Below, one piece after another: positions 33,980 through 45,824 of a stretch of DNA of 64,000 bases (positions are counted from its first letter, which is position 1; the number at the start of each line of letters is the position of its first letter). This DNA comes from Cryptomeria japonica. Its lineage: Eukaryota; Streptophyta; Pinopsida; Cupressales; Cupressaceae. Below the pieces are notes generated by a model. The model was not told where the DNA came from. It saw nothing but the letters and a program-made list of their open reading frames with translations, and searched no databases. The stretch covers positions 194,860,195 to 194,924,194 of the forward strand of contig NC_081415.1 of the NCBI RefSeq assembly GCF_030272615.1. Direction: 5' to 3'. A program made the position numbers and the translations under genes.

Positions 33980-35494
33980 ATGTATAAAAGGGATGCACCA
34001 AAGCTGAACAAGTCAAGTTTCTCCACATGGCAGAAAAGGAAGAAGCTGCACTTATCAGGAATTGCAAAATATGCAACATATTATTTGGAGAATGATTAAA
34101 TTGCACCAAGCACCTACCCAATGACAATGGAAGAGATTAAGGAAAAGCAAGAATATATTCAAGCTATGATTGAAATAACATCAACATTGATCGACTCAGA
34201 GTTTAATGATCTAGAAGGCTGTAATGATGCAAAGGCAATGTGGTCTAAGCTCATATATGTGTATGGTGGTGATGAACATGTTCAAAGAGAAAAAGTAGAT
34301 AGTCTAAGAGGACAACTTGAATCCATGAGAATGAATGAAGGAGAAAACATAACATAATACAGTACAAGGTTAAAGGAAATTGTCAATCAAATTAAAGGAG
34401 CAGGTGGAACTATTGAAGAAAAGGATGTAACAAGTAAGTTGTTGAGAACCCTTCTACCAGCTTATGCCATTCGAGTCTCTACAATCAATGAATTAAGGTC
34501 TGTACCAAACATGCCAGTCTCTTTGGATGCCACTATCGATAAGCTACATGCATTTGAGTTAAGTAATTTTGATAACAGTGTGTCTTCGGTAAATAAAGTT
34601 GAATTTGCATTCAGTTCTTTTCATCTTGGTGAATCTAATGACTATAATAATAGAACGAATAAGTATTTTGAAGTAAATCACAATGGAGCAAGTGAAAGAT
34701 TTCATAAAAACATGGAAGAAGTACACAAACTATATGAGGAAATCAGAAAGCAAGAAGAGTTTGAAGCACTATTGGCCAGAAGGTTACCGAGAGGCAAAGG
34801 TAAGTATAAAGGAAAGCTACCTTTGAAATGTTTCAATTGTGATAAAATAGGACATATGGCTTCTAACTGCCCTGACAAAGAATCTAGTGAAAAGAGAGAA
34901 TACCGAGAAGACAGACATAAAGACAATCACTATAGAGAACACTGAGACTTTAGAAGGAGAGATAGAAAGACATGCCTAGTAGCTGATGAGCAATCCAATG
35001 ATGATAAATCTGATGAAATTGAAATAGAGGAAGTTGTTTATGTGGCTATTAAAGATGGATCAGATGAAGAAAGGTATGAAGAAAAAGCCCTAATATCTCA
35101 CATAAATAATAATGATTCTTGGATCATAGACAATGGATGCTCTCATCACATGACAGGTGATAAACACAAGCTTGTAAAACTAGAAGATGATGATGGAGGT
35201 TATGTAAGATTTGGTAATGATGCCCCATGTTTGATGAAAGGTAAAGGTTCTATCATACTTCTTGACAATGCTAAATGTAATGATGTATACTAGGTTGAAG
35301 GTTTGAAATACAATTTGTTGAGTGTAGCACAGCTAAACAATACAGCATACCGAATAGAATTTCAGAAGGGAATTGTCAAAGTTCATGACAAACATGGAAA
35401 ATTAGCTGCTATCGGGCCTCAAACAAGAGGTAATACATTTCATCTTGACTCAACTCGGAACAAATGTCTATATGCTAAAATAGAAGAAACCTAG
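33980..35494 (+). pseudogene. Gag and protease of Z
   Basis: One frame from ATG 33980, with stops TAA 34355-34357, TGA 34943-34945, TAG 35291-35293 and TAG 35492-35494. Gag (UBN2 type): AKAMWSKLIYVYGGDEHV, LRGQLESMRMNEGENIT, then a basic region and zinc knuckle CFNCDKIGHMASNC (about 34828-34869). Protease: SWIIDNGCSHHMTGD near 35118, the copia D(S/N)G-type site. The gag-pre-integrase begins near 35495 (WHKRFCHVNF). Confidence 0.87.
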
Positions 35495-38167
35495 TTATGG
35501 CATAAAAGGTTTTGTCATGTAAATTTTGATAATCTGATCAAAATAAGTAAGAAGCATTGTGTAAGAGGTCTATCGAGCTTGGAAAAACCTGAGAATGCTA
35601 TGTGCCGAGGATGTGAGATGGGTAAGATGACAAAATCAAGATTTATAAGTAAGTCCTACACCTCTAAAGGAATTTTAGATCTTGTACACACTGATCTTTG
35701 TGGTTCCATGAAAGTTTCAGAGTTATTATGATGATAAATATTTCATATTATTTGTGGATGATTACTCAAGGATGATGTCAGTTATGTTTTTAAAAGAGAA
35801 ATCAGAAGTTTTTCAAATTTTTAAATGGTACAAGGCAAGAGTTGAAAATGAAACAGGAAGACAGCTGAAATGTCTTAGATCTGATAGAGGAGGAGAGTTC
35901 ACTTCTGACAAATTTAACTTATTCTGCAATGATCATGGTATAAAAAGGCAAGTATCTGCACCTAGAACTCCATAGCAAAATGGGATAGCTGAGAGAAGAA
36001 ATAGATCTATTATAGATTGCGCTAGAACCCTAATGATTGAAAAGAGGGTACCTCAAACATTCTGGAGAGAAGCAATAAGCAGTACAGTTTACACCCTGAA
36101 CTGAGTACAACTAAAGAAAAGAACTATGAAGACACCATATGAAATCTGGTATGACAAGAAACCTAATGTAAGTTACTTTAAAATCTTTGGAAGTAGATGC
36201 TATGTTCACAAAGATGACAAAAATGGGAAGTTTGATCAGAAAAGTGAGGAAGGAACGTTTCTTGGTTACTCTTCTAGAAGTAAAGCATTTAAATGTTTGA
36301 TCAAATCATCTAACAAAATAGTGGAAAGAGAAAATGTGAAAATTGATGAATTTGCAAAAAGAAATGATGAAAGAAATTCCAAAGAACCAGAAAATTATGA
36401 AGAATTTATGTATGTTCAACCAAGAAGTCCTACCGAGAAAGTTGTTGAAGAACCTGAAGATTGTATCCAGTTACCAAGTAATGAAGAAGATTATACAGAG
36501 CCTACCGAGCCTATATTAGCCAAATATGTCAGAAGAAATCATGTATCAACTCAAATTATAGGAGATAAGGATGATCCAGTAATGACAAGGAACAAACTAA
36601 GACAGAACACATGTCTGATATCTGAATTTGAACCAAGAATAGTAAAAGAGGCATTTAATAATGAATATTGGGTAAATGCTATGACAAAAGAGATTTATCA
36701 AATTAGGAAGAATGAAACATGGACATTGGTTCCAAGACTGAAGGACAAAAATATAATCGGTACAAAATCAATTTTTAGAAATAAGCTAAACGAAAAAGGT
36801 GAGGTCATTCAGAACAAAGCAAGACTAGTTTGCAAAGGTTATTCTCAAGAAGAAGGAATAGATTATGGTGAGACTTTTGCACCTGTGGCTAGACCTGAGG
36901 GAGTAAGAACATTGTTGGCATATGTTGCTTTCAAAAATTTCAAAGTATATCAAATGGATATTAAATCTGCATTTTTAAATGGTATATTAGAAGAAGAAGT
37001 TTATATTGAACAACCTGAAAGATTTGTTGAAGACAACAATAAAGATCAGGTATGTAAGTTGAACAAAGCATTATATGGTCTAAAGCAAGCACCCAGAGCA
37101 TGGTATGAGAGACTGCAGTCTTACTTAATCAAGATTGGTTTTATAGGACAAGTGAAAACAACAACATGTATATGAAGAATGATGAGAACAATGGTATACT
37201 GCTTTCAGCCATATTTGTTGATGATATTATTTTTTGTGGAAATGATTCTCTATGCAATAACTTTGGAAATGAAATGTGCAAAGAATTTGAGATGTCATTA
37301 ATCGGTGAGATAAAGTATTTCATAGGTTTACAAATACTACAAATGAAAAATGAGATTTTCATTACTCAATCCAAGTATATAAAGGAAATCCTGAAGAAAT
37401 TTAAAATGGAGGATTTTAAACCGGTAAGTACTCCTATGACTACTAACTATAAACTATCAAAGAATGATGAATCTGCATATGTTGATGAGACACTTTACCG
37501 ATCTATGATTGGAAAGTTGCAATATGTTGTTTACGACAGATAGGATATAGCACATGCAGTAGGAATAGTTGCAAGATTTTCTGCAGATCTCAAAGAAACC
37601 CATATGACAGCAACCAAGAGAATTTTTAGATACCTGAGAGGTACTGAAGATTATGGCTTAGTATATGAAAAGAGGAATGATTTTGATTTAAAAGTTTATA
37701 CTGATGGTGATTGGGCAGGGAACATTGATGACTAGAAAAGCACAAGTGGTGGAGTTTTCTTCTTAGGAAATAGACTAGTAAGTTGGCTTAGCAAGAAACA
37801 AAGATGCATTTCACAGTCAACAGCTGAAGTTGAATATGTCGCTACAGCATTGAATTGTACCAACATAGCATGGATCAAACAACTATTGGAATGTATAAAT
37901 GAAAAGGTTACCGAGCCAGTAACTATATTTTCTGATAACACTAGTGCCATTAACATTTCAAAGAATCCAGTAATGCACTCTAAGACAAAGCATATGTCTA
38001 TAAAGTATCATTATCTCAGAGAAGAAGTTCAAGAGAAGAAAGTTGTGCTCGAATATATTAGTTCAAAGGAACAAATTGTAGACATCTTCACAAAGCCACT
38101 ACCAAGAGACACTTTTGAGTATCTCAGAAGCAAGTTAGGGGTCCTACCCCTATCTTCTATTCACTGA
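35495..38167 (+). pseudogene. Pol of Z: integrase, reverse transcriptase, RNase H
   Basis: Integrase: zinc segment MCRGCEMGK, HTDLCG, a frame shift near 35710, VDDYSRMMSVMFL, RSDRGGEFTSDKF, QNGIAERRNR, so the D, D and E positions are visible. After TAG 35973-35975 and TGA near 36103 the RT runs 36126-37150 (NETWTLVPRLKDKN, ETFAPVARPEGVRT, ALYGLKQAPRAWY). A frame shift near 37150 precedes IFVDDIIFCG. RNase H: VYTDGDWAGN, QSTAEVEYVAT, FSDNTSAINIS, VDIFTKPLPR, ending 38167. Further TAGs occur at 37541-37543 and about 37733. Confidence 0.9.
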
Positions 38168-38561
38168 CAGAGTTTGGTGAAAGTGTCAATTACATGACTC
38201 TATAGAATATTATTTGTTGGTTGATGTTGATTTACGCACTTTAGGAGATTTTCTAAAGGTGTGCAGGGAATTATGAATAGAGACAAGTTGCTCTGACCGA
38301 GTCTGAAATGATACATGTGTAACGCAGCGAGGCAATCACTTCACAAGAGAAGGAACCCTAAATTAGTTTTCTTTTTTGGCATTGTTGTCAAAGGGGGAGA
38401 AGACTAAATGGAGAAAATGGAGAAGATAACATAAGACTAATGACTGGGGGTGAAGACTAATGACTGGAGGAGAAGACTTTAGAAGAAGTTGACACAGCAA
38501 TCAGAATCCAAAAATTGAATCAAATCAAGTTGGTTTTGCCATCAATGCCAAAGGGGGAGAT

Positions 38562-40078
38562 TGTTCGCATTACAATAGAAAGAAAGATTGTTGGCATTTC
38601 AATAAGGATATTGAGAAGGTTGTTGGAGATTATTGATATAACTGAAGAAGGATGATTACTATCTTAATAATATTATTTTATCATTGATGTCAAGAAATTG
38701 ATTTTCTAATTCAGTATGATGTTGCCATATCTTGAGAAATATGTTTTGATGAAAATTAAGAGGTCGATAAGTGACACAGAAAGAATATGATAATAAAGGG
38801 GAGAAAGGAGTTATTCAATGGGCAACTATTACCGAGTTTGACAATGATGAGATCATGTTGTTTTGATTGTTTTGATATCCTAAATATGTTGTTGGTTTTA
38901 AGTTTAATACTATACTATGTCACTGAGCAAAGAACCTAGTCGGTAAACCCTAAGGTACCTAGTCGATAAACCCTAAGGTTATCGATATCGGTTAAAGAAG
39001 GCAGAATGTCTACCGAGTGAAGTTCAGTGTTAACCGAGTAACAACTGAGTTATAACAGATCGCATTGGATGAATACAAGCATTATTTAATGAAGGACGAT
39101 GATGAGCTGGAGTTGATTAAATGATTGGTATGTCACGCATGAAGTTTGTTAAGAATATATTGCTATGGAAAATAAAGAGGAAGATCTACAGCACAGATTG
39201 AACCACAATAACCGAGCACAAGTTCCAAGAAAGGAATGCAAGTCCCAAGGTAAGGTAAAATGTTTTTCAGATCAAAGGATACATTGAACTTGGTCAAGTT
39301 TGAAGGTTTGATGGCTAAGATTGATCATGGGAAATGTGATCAAGGAGATTAAGCGGTTAGAATTGTTTATAAATAAGGAATTGTCAATGAACAATGGATG
39401 TGGGAAAATGTATGTACATTGATGCTACAGTAATATTTACCGAGAAAAAAAACTTGAAGATCTGATTGAAGAACAGATTGAGAAGCCTAGGAAGCCCAAC
39501 AAGGGACAAGATAAGTCTTATGACAAGATTATTTTGAGCAAATAGGATCTGCTTTAGCATTTTAGATGTGAAGTTGCAGATATATTTTATTACTGTTGTT
39601 TATTTTGTAAGTAACAGAAAATATCTTAACCGAATGGACTTAACAGTCTTATTTGTAAACCCTCTAGCAAGGTAACATTCTAAATGAGTGTTTGAAATCC
39701 TTTGACAAGGTCACTTCTAACAAAGTGCAAGATCCTAACAGATCTGAGGGAAATCCCTTAATCGGGTCACATCTAGCAATGTGTTTGTAATCTTTAATAG
39801 GATTTGCTTTTAACCGAGCAAACTCTAGAAGAGTATATTTCTTAGTGGGTCCAAAATCCCACAGTGGTTTTTCCCTATTTGGGTTTCCACGTTAAATCTG
39901 GTGTTATATGTGTTGTGATGTTATATGTTCATGAGTTTAAATGTTTTAAAGTTTTAACTATATTCTCTAGTATATGCTACCGATATTGAATCTATTGAAT
40001 ATATTGAAGATTAAGTTTGTATGATTCACCCCCCCCCCCCCCTCTCATCTTATTATCTATTGACTTGAGAGCTTTACA
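38562..40078 (+). repeat. 3' LTR of Z
   Basis: 1,517 bp, TGTTCGCATTACAATAG to GAGCTTTACA, preceded by the polypurine tract at about 38548-38561. It aligns throughout with the 5' LTR. Many differences are CG versus TG or CA. Confidence 0.9.
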
Positions 40079-41982
40079 CCACAACCACCAAACCCTTTGT
40101 TATCAAACCCCCCCTCAATTCAAGATTTAATTGGTCAAAATTTGAATCAATTAAGGTGCATTACAAATGTATACAATAGAATCCCTCGCCTAACCCCAAT
40201 GTTAGATGCTCTTAATGTCATAATAAACAATGTAGAAATCGTGACCATAGAGCACAATGTCGCTCTTTTGTGGCAAGATTCCATGATGGCTAGATATGCA
40301 AATGGCCTGACTTATGATCAGGTCAAGGAGCTTGAGATATCGAAAGTTGATATTCTCACATTGTTTGTCAATCTCCACACTAGATAGCCCATAGATATGA
40401 AAAAAAAAACTTTCCATCAAATGGTGTACAAACAAAGATATTGTAAATAACCTTTGGGATCGTTGGTGGATGGTTTTTGATAAACCATCCAACAACAATC
40501 TTGATGTCTAGTTTTATTTCATTAAAAAATTGTATGTTGAGTTTGTTTTGGGCAAGCATGTCAACTACTTTGACATCAAGCCTTTCCAGGGTATGGGTTT
40601 AGGTATGCCTCAAGATAGACGTGGGGTAGTTCAAGTATTATAGGGCCCATATGTTCCCCTCTTCCCATTGATCCCCCACCTCTAGTACACCATCCAGATA
40701 TCATTATCGAGGAAGCATCACAGATTATATCAGCTATTCACTCTTTGAGTAGCCTTTTGGTTTCTTAGGCTAGGGCACTAGCTCAGCCTTTTAGTGATGC
40801 TAGTGGTGGATCTAGTGGTGCTGACACGTCCTCTTTGCCTCTACATATTTATGTGCCACATACTTGTGCTATGTGTGGGCAAGTATGCTTAGATCCTATT
40901 GGAGATCATGTTGATCCTTCTATAGAAGTTGTTGATTATGAGGTGTATGATATGCCCGATGCACTAGATGTGATGGCAAGGACTAGAGGATACCCTAGAG
41001 AGTCCTTGCATGCTAGAGGCGAGGAGGTACCTTCATCATACACTGATGATGTATTGGTAAGACTTGTAATTTCATAGTGCATTTTATTTTAAATTAATAT
41101 TTATAAGAGATAGTATTAAGTATTAATGTTTATATACATGGTTTATTTAACAGTTGATGATTGAGGAGGAGTTAACATAGGTCCATGATGGAACCTTGAT
41201 GGTCATTTAATGTGGCCTTGACAGTTATATAGTACATATATTATTGCACCTAGTCGTTTACACTTTTTATTGTACATACATGCTCATCATTTAATTTTTC
41301 ATTAATTAAGCTATATATTAATTTGCATGTTTATATTATTTTACTCTTGTAGGACACAAGTAGTGTGTGTGTGGTGTGACACGATTATGGCTCTGGTAGT
41401 GCATTCAAAGACAAGGGAAAGGTAAAATTGAATGTAAACATTATTGAATTAAGAGTTTAAATAACATAATGATTATACATGTATGTACATGGATTGATAT
41501 TTTCACATACTTTTCATCTTTATGTACAGGGAATTCTTGGCTTCATATCCTTATTGACTACAACCACTATACCTGGAGAAATAGAAGAGATGCCTCAGGT
41601 ATATATGTTTATTTTATTTTGTGTTTAGAAGATATAATTTGTTCCTAACATTTACAATTATATGCTAACTTGTATTGAAATGTTATGTTTGTGAACATAT
41701 ATAGGTTGTATACAAAAATATTGATGACATACCTTCTTTAGCGAAGACATATTCTAGGACTCCTTCCAAGATGAAGAGAAAATGTGGAGATGAGGTAATC
41801 AAGAATTCAATTTGAGAGTTCAATTATAGTTCAATGTATATTGATTTTTATGTTAACTTTTCCAATATAAATTATATAATATAAATAATCTTAATTGTGG
41901 TTTGATTTTTCTTGTGCAGGATCCTTCAAAGATGAGCAATGTTGCAAAGAGGATTGATTTTGATGATCCATCAATAGTTTAG

Positions 41983-42360
41983 GATGTTATAGAACATTTT
42001 GGGATGCTTACATGTCTAGCTGGCATGTATATTTTGTATATGGACATACATTTCCATATATCGACATACATTTTGTTTGAGTTGGCATTTATGTCATTTT
42101 TGTATATGCACATGTACACTTGTAATTATTTGACATTTTGATATATAGAAGTTCAGATTCGATATAACATGTTCCTCATGTGCATGGCATCAGTATTTTA
42201 AACTTTAATCTTCAATCCAATAACTAAGAATGGTTAAATAATAAACAATACAATGTTGATTGTATAATCTTGAGATTCTATAATTTGTTCCATCTAAATC
42301 TTAAGTCTTAAATTTGGTTGCCTTTGGCAACTTCACCAAATTAAATGAATATATTGGTAT
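41983..42360. other. Spacer, nothing recognised
   Basis: Probable 3' flank of the gene at 32374. The repeated ATGACATACATTT-like words near 42035-42075 are weak. No gene. Confidence 0.4.
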
Positions 42361-43405
42361 TGTTATTAATCATAACTTGGATACTTAGTGTATGCACATA
42401 AAAATGGATATGAGAAATTAAAAAAATATTTTACATTTATTTAATATTTATTCTTCTATTAAATAGTTTATTTGAAAAGATAAATTCATTTAATTCATTT
42501 CATACCTTCTATTAATTAATTTAATTTAAATATTTTATTAATTAATTCATCTAACTTTTTTTTTAATAAATCAATTAAATATATAATATTTAATGATTAT
42601 TCTTCTATCCTACAGTCTCATTTATTAAATAATTTTCTTAATTATTTAATTCATTTCTAACTCACCTTTTCATCTCCACATCTCTTCCTCTTTGCCAACT
42701 CATCTATCATGTGGCTAAATTAATTCAACAAAATAAACTAAAAATAGAATATTTATTAGCCACTTATCTTCAACTTCCAAAACAAATGAAATATTCTATA
42801 TGTACACATATTTCCTAACCTTATTCTATATTCTCTCCAACTTTCCTATATCTTAGGAGGACTTGAATCCACTTGTCCTCTCATCCTTACATCTTCTCCA
42901 ACTATCCTATATCCTTTTGATGTTGAAAGTGTTCGACTCAGTCAAGGTGAGATGAGTGACACTTGTCTTCCCCTTCCCCCTTTTCCTCCATCCTGTAGGT
43001 GTAGGAGGAACATCTTCCCCGTTTCTCTCTCACATCTCAACCTCTTTCTCATAGAGATCCAATCTGTAACATTTAATCATGACCATTGATCTCTACCACA
43101 TCATCTTTTGCACTCAATAATCTATAAAAAGAGGCCTCCTAAGACATTTTGAAACTAATAGTCTAATAGCTAATCTTGTAGTGAGTCTAGGAGTCTTTTT
43201 CTTTTATCCATGAGTTTGAGTTTGAAGCAATTAGCAATTTTAGAATTTTATCATAGCTTGATATCATGTTTAGCTTAATATCATTTGCATATGCATATCT
43301 TAGTATCAATTAACTAGCAGTCCATTCTTCATATGCCATCTTGGAAGCTACATGTGCTTTTCTAAGAGAAAATTACCTGCAACCAAGAATAGTGGAGTTA
43401 GGACA
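42361..43405 (+). repeat. 5' LTR of the outer Tat-type element, left part
   Basis: Ends at GGACA (43401-43405), the target site of the nested element, and continues at 51196. Evidence that it is an LTR: a TATA box (CTATAAAAAG near 43131) followed by a transcription-start-like stretch, and a primer-site-like sequence directly after the right part. The left end is a guess at TGTTATTAATC (42361), since the 3' LTR lies beyond the window. Confidence 0.45.
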
Positions 43406-44646
43406 TGTAGCGTCCTAAAATTGCGACACTTGCAATTTCGACCGCATTTGGGTCTTCACGATGGAGACGCAACACTGAACTTGAATGGAGACCCCGAAAC
43501 TTGTTCATGACATCAAAAACTGCATTTTTCAGCAATGTGGCCTGATCCTCCTTGCACCCTGCTGTCCCTAGAGGTGGGACCATGGTACCTAGCACCCTGG
43601 TCCTTTGGGACCATGGCACCCACCGCCCTGGTCCCCCAGGACCATGGCGCCCAACGCCCTGGTCCCGGGCCCTATTTTTGGGCCCGGTCTCTTTTGGGTC
43701 TCGGGTCTTTATGTTTGCAAATTGGAAAATAATCTTTCCTAGTCGGCCTAAGGTCGGAAAAAAATCAGTCTTTCAACCCTAATTGGCAAGTATTTAAACT
43801 ACATTTCCTCTCCCATTTTAGGAAGGAAGGACATATGTGTACAAAACACGGAAACGATATTCAAGCATTCCTTCAAGCAATTGATCATTCTAAGTCTCCA
43901 TTCAAGGCTAAGTGTTGCATTCAAGACAAGGATTCAACCATTGAAGAGGAGATCACATACAGCATACAACATACAACAACATCTACACCTTCGCATGTAA
44001 GAATACAAACATTCTTACAACAAGGTACTAGTACTTGTTTTACATTATAATCATTTACATTTACAGCATTCTCATTTCTTGGTTAATTCCAAAACCTGGG
44101 TTTGACCTAAGGGCAAACCCCTAATCCCTAACCCCCCAATCATCTTCACTTTTCTGTGTGTAGGTTGCAGGTACGCGGCTGTAATTGAAGATCTGGAATC
44201 CTTGTGCAGAGACGAACAGATCCCCCTTCGTTTCGTGGATTTTTCGGAGGACCGTGTGCATGCCGGGCGCCATCGTCTCGTCAACTTTCGCTCAAATTTG
44301 CAGGACAGAACCGTCTTGACATTTTACTGCTAATTCCAGGTCCCCAGCTTCATCCTATATTCCTATCTCTATTTATAAGCGAATCTTTCTCACTTTTCAT
44401 GCATTCCTAGCTTAATCCTTCTATCTACATTCTTTACAAAAGAGGGTAGCCTTGCTGTCACAACCCTTGAAACTCATTTAGAATCCAATCTTGCATTGTG
44501 TGGGATTGGATCTTGTGGGTTTCAACCCCTCTTTTGAATGTAAAGTCTCTCCTAAGTGAAAACCGTCAACCCTAGTGACCTCCTTCCCCTCTCTTCGGAG
44601 TGGTGGGGGAAACACTTGGGGTTCACTCACGATTTTCTACTTTACA
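43406..44646 (+). repeat. 5' LTR of the TR-GAG element
   Basis: 1,241 bp, TGTAGCGTCC to CTACTTTACA. It contains three tandem hairpin units (43576-43665), a further hairpin CCGGGCCC-TATTTTT-GGGCCCGG (43665-43687), a TATTTAAA promoter motif near 43791 and the hairpin module at 44249-44278. It is about 51 bp longer than its partner, mainly because of extra hairpin units. Confidence 0.93.
43576..43687 (+). repeat. Tandem hairpin units in the 5' LTR
   Basis: Units at 43576-43603, 43607-43635 and 43639-43665 each run GGACCATGG ... CCTGGTCC. The third also pairs GGCG with CGCC inside. An 8-bp perfect stem with loop TATTTTT follows at 43665-43687 and is conserved at 50198-50220 in the other LTR, which has only one unit of the array. 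Confidence 0.85.
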
Positions 44647-44649
44647 TTT

Positions 44650-44668
44650 TGGTGAACCCGATGTGAAC
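44650..44668 (+). promoter_or_regulatory. Primer-binding site of the TR-GAG element
   Basis: TGGTGAACCCGATGTGAAC, three bases after the LTR end. TGG at the start fits pairing with a tRNA CCA end. I cannot name the tRNA with confidence. Confidence 0.7.
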
Positions 44669-45824
44669 ATCCTTTCTGATTATTCACAGTTTGATCTAAA
44701 AATTGGATTCCTTGATTACATTTCCATGTTTGATCTTTTGCAAATTTTAGAGGTTAATTGCATAAAAACCCTAAATTTTCTTTTTAGTAATTGAGCTTGC
44801 GAAATATTTAATTGTTAATGCTTGTTTCAGATCTACCCTTCTACTGCAAATTATCAAATCATATCTGTGCTTTAATTTTGAAAATTAAGTGGTTAAGTGT
44901 CAAAACCCTAATTTTTAAAACCCTCTTGATTCAACCTTTGACTGATAATTTCACTGATCAAAACATCTCCAAATCAGCTGTAACTTTGGATTCTGCAACA
45001 AAATCATAATATCTTTCATCCCTGAAAATTTGGAAAAAAGTTGCGAGGACCGTGTGTACCCCGAGCGCCATCGTCCCCGACATTTTTTCCGAAATTTCGG
45101 GAGCTAGATCTTACTGTATTTTTCTGCTAAAATCCGGAATTTTGGCTGATTTCATCAATTACAACACTTTCAAAATTAAAGTCAAAGTTGGTCTAGTGAT
45201 TGCTTGGATTAAGGCTTCTAATCATTCAAAAATTATTAAAATTGAAATTTTGTGTCAAAATTGTGTTTCTTACTGTCCTAAATCTGAAAAGTGTGTTGGC
45301 ATTCATTCAAAATTTCAGTGCTTTATTCAAATTCTTGCAATTTGTGACTTTTGAAATTAAGTGTTTAATTACACCAACTGTGATTTCCGCTTTCAAAATT
45401 GAATTTTGCTTGAAATTGAGTCAACTTTTAAAATTCAAAACTTGCATTGCTCTCAGTATTCCCTCTAAAATCATAAAATTCAAAATTTCAGTTTCCCTCT
45501 CTTTTTCAAAATTCAAATTTTGCATTTTCCAACAATCTTGGTAGGGTTCAATTTTGAGATTGCAACTTTAATTTGGCCTATCTACAGATCGTAAAATCAC
45601 TCAATTTTTTCAGATTAGCTTTAATATCATCATAACTTTCATCCCTGCAAATTTCAAAAAAAGTTGCGAGGACCGTGTGCACCCCGAGCGCCACGGTCCC
45701 TGACATTTTTTCTGAAATTTCGGGAGATTGTCGTGATTGCATTGAACAGCTTAAATCTAGGAGATTCGCTGATTTTATTGAAATTTACATCCTCTAAATT
45801 CAAAATTTTCTCTCTCTCTAGTGC
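44669..45824 (+). other. Leader of the TR-GAG element with two hairpin modules
   Basis: About 1.15 kb of AT-rich leader. Two copies of a block of about 110 bp (around 44990-45110 and 45615-45725) share TCATCCCTG, AAAAAAGTTGCGAGGACCGTG and CTGAAATTTCGGGAG or a variant. Each is centred on a hairpin (45047-45076; 45670-45699, the latter with 8-bp perfect arms GGACCGTG / CACGGTCC). The position between primer site and gag is where retroelements carry packaging and dimerisation signals; a role here is inference. Confidence 0.7.

Larger units (their letters stand above)
32418..40078 (+). mobile_element. Full-length copia element Z, TSD CCACA
   Basis: 7,661 bp with LTRs 32418-33920 and 38562-40078, flanked by CCACA (32413-32417, 40079-40083). 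The interior has gag, protease, integrase, RT and RNase H in the copia order, then a polypurine tract (CCAAAGGGGGAGAT). Once autonomous, it now carries about eight stops and two frame shifts. Removing the element and one target copy restores the host reading frame exactly. Confidence 0.93.
32374..41982 (+). pseudogene. Unrecognised multi-exon gene, exon 1 split by copia Z
   Basis: Exon 1 starts ATG 32374 (GDSNDNPEQPQPP), is interrupted by Z at 32418-40078, and resumes in frame at 40084 (PNPLLSNPPSIQDL) to a donor at 41057. Candidate later exons: 41154 onward, 41353-41421, 41530-41598, 41705-41794 and 41920-41982. The last four are 69, 69, 90 and 63 bp, all phase 0, with GT/AG borders. They encode a Gly/Ser then Lys-rich tail (TPSKMKRKCGDE) ending RIDFDDPSIV and TAG. 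Stops occur in exon 1 (for example 40385-40387), near 41178 and near 41377, with a frame slip near 40650. The family is unknown; a transposon-associated plant gene is possible. Confidence 0.55.

Noticed and set aside
43406-43700. GC-rich patch as a CpG-island promoter of a host gene.
   Set aside because: It lies inside an LTR that is present twice with the same structure, and no host exon follows.
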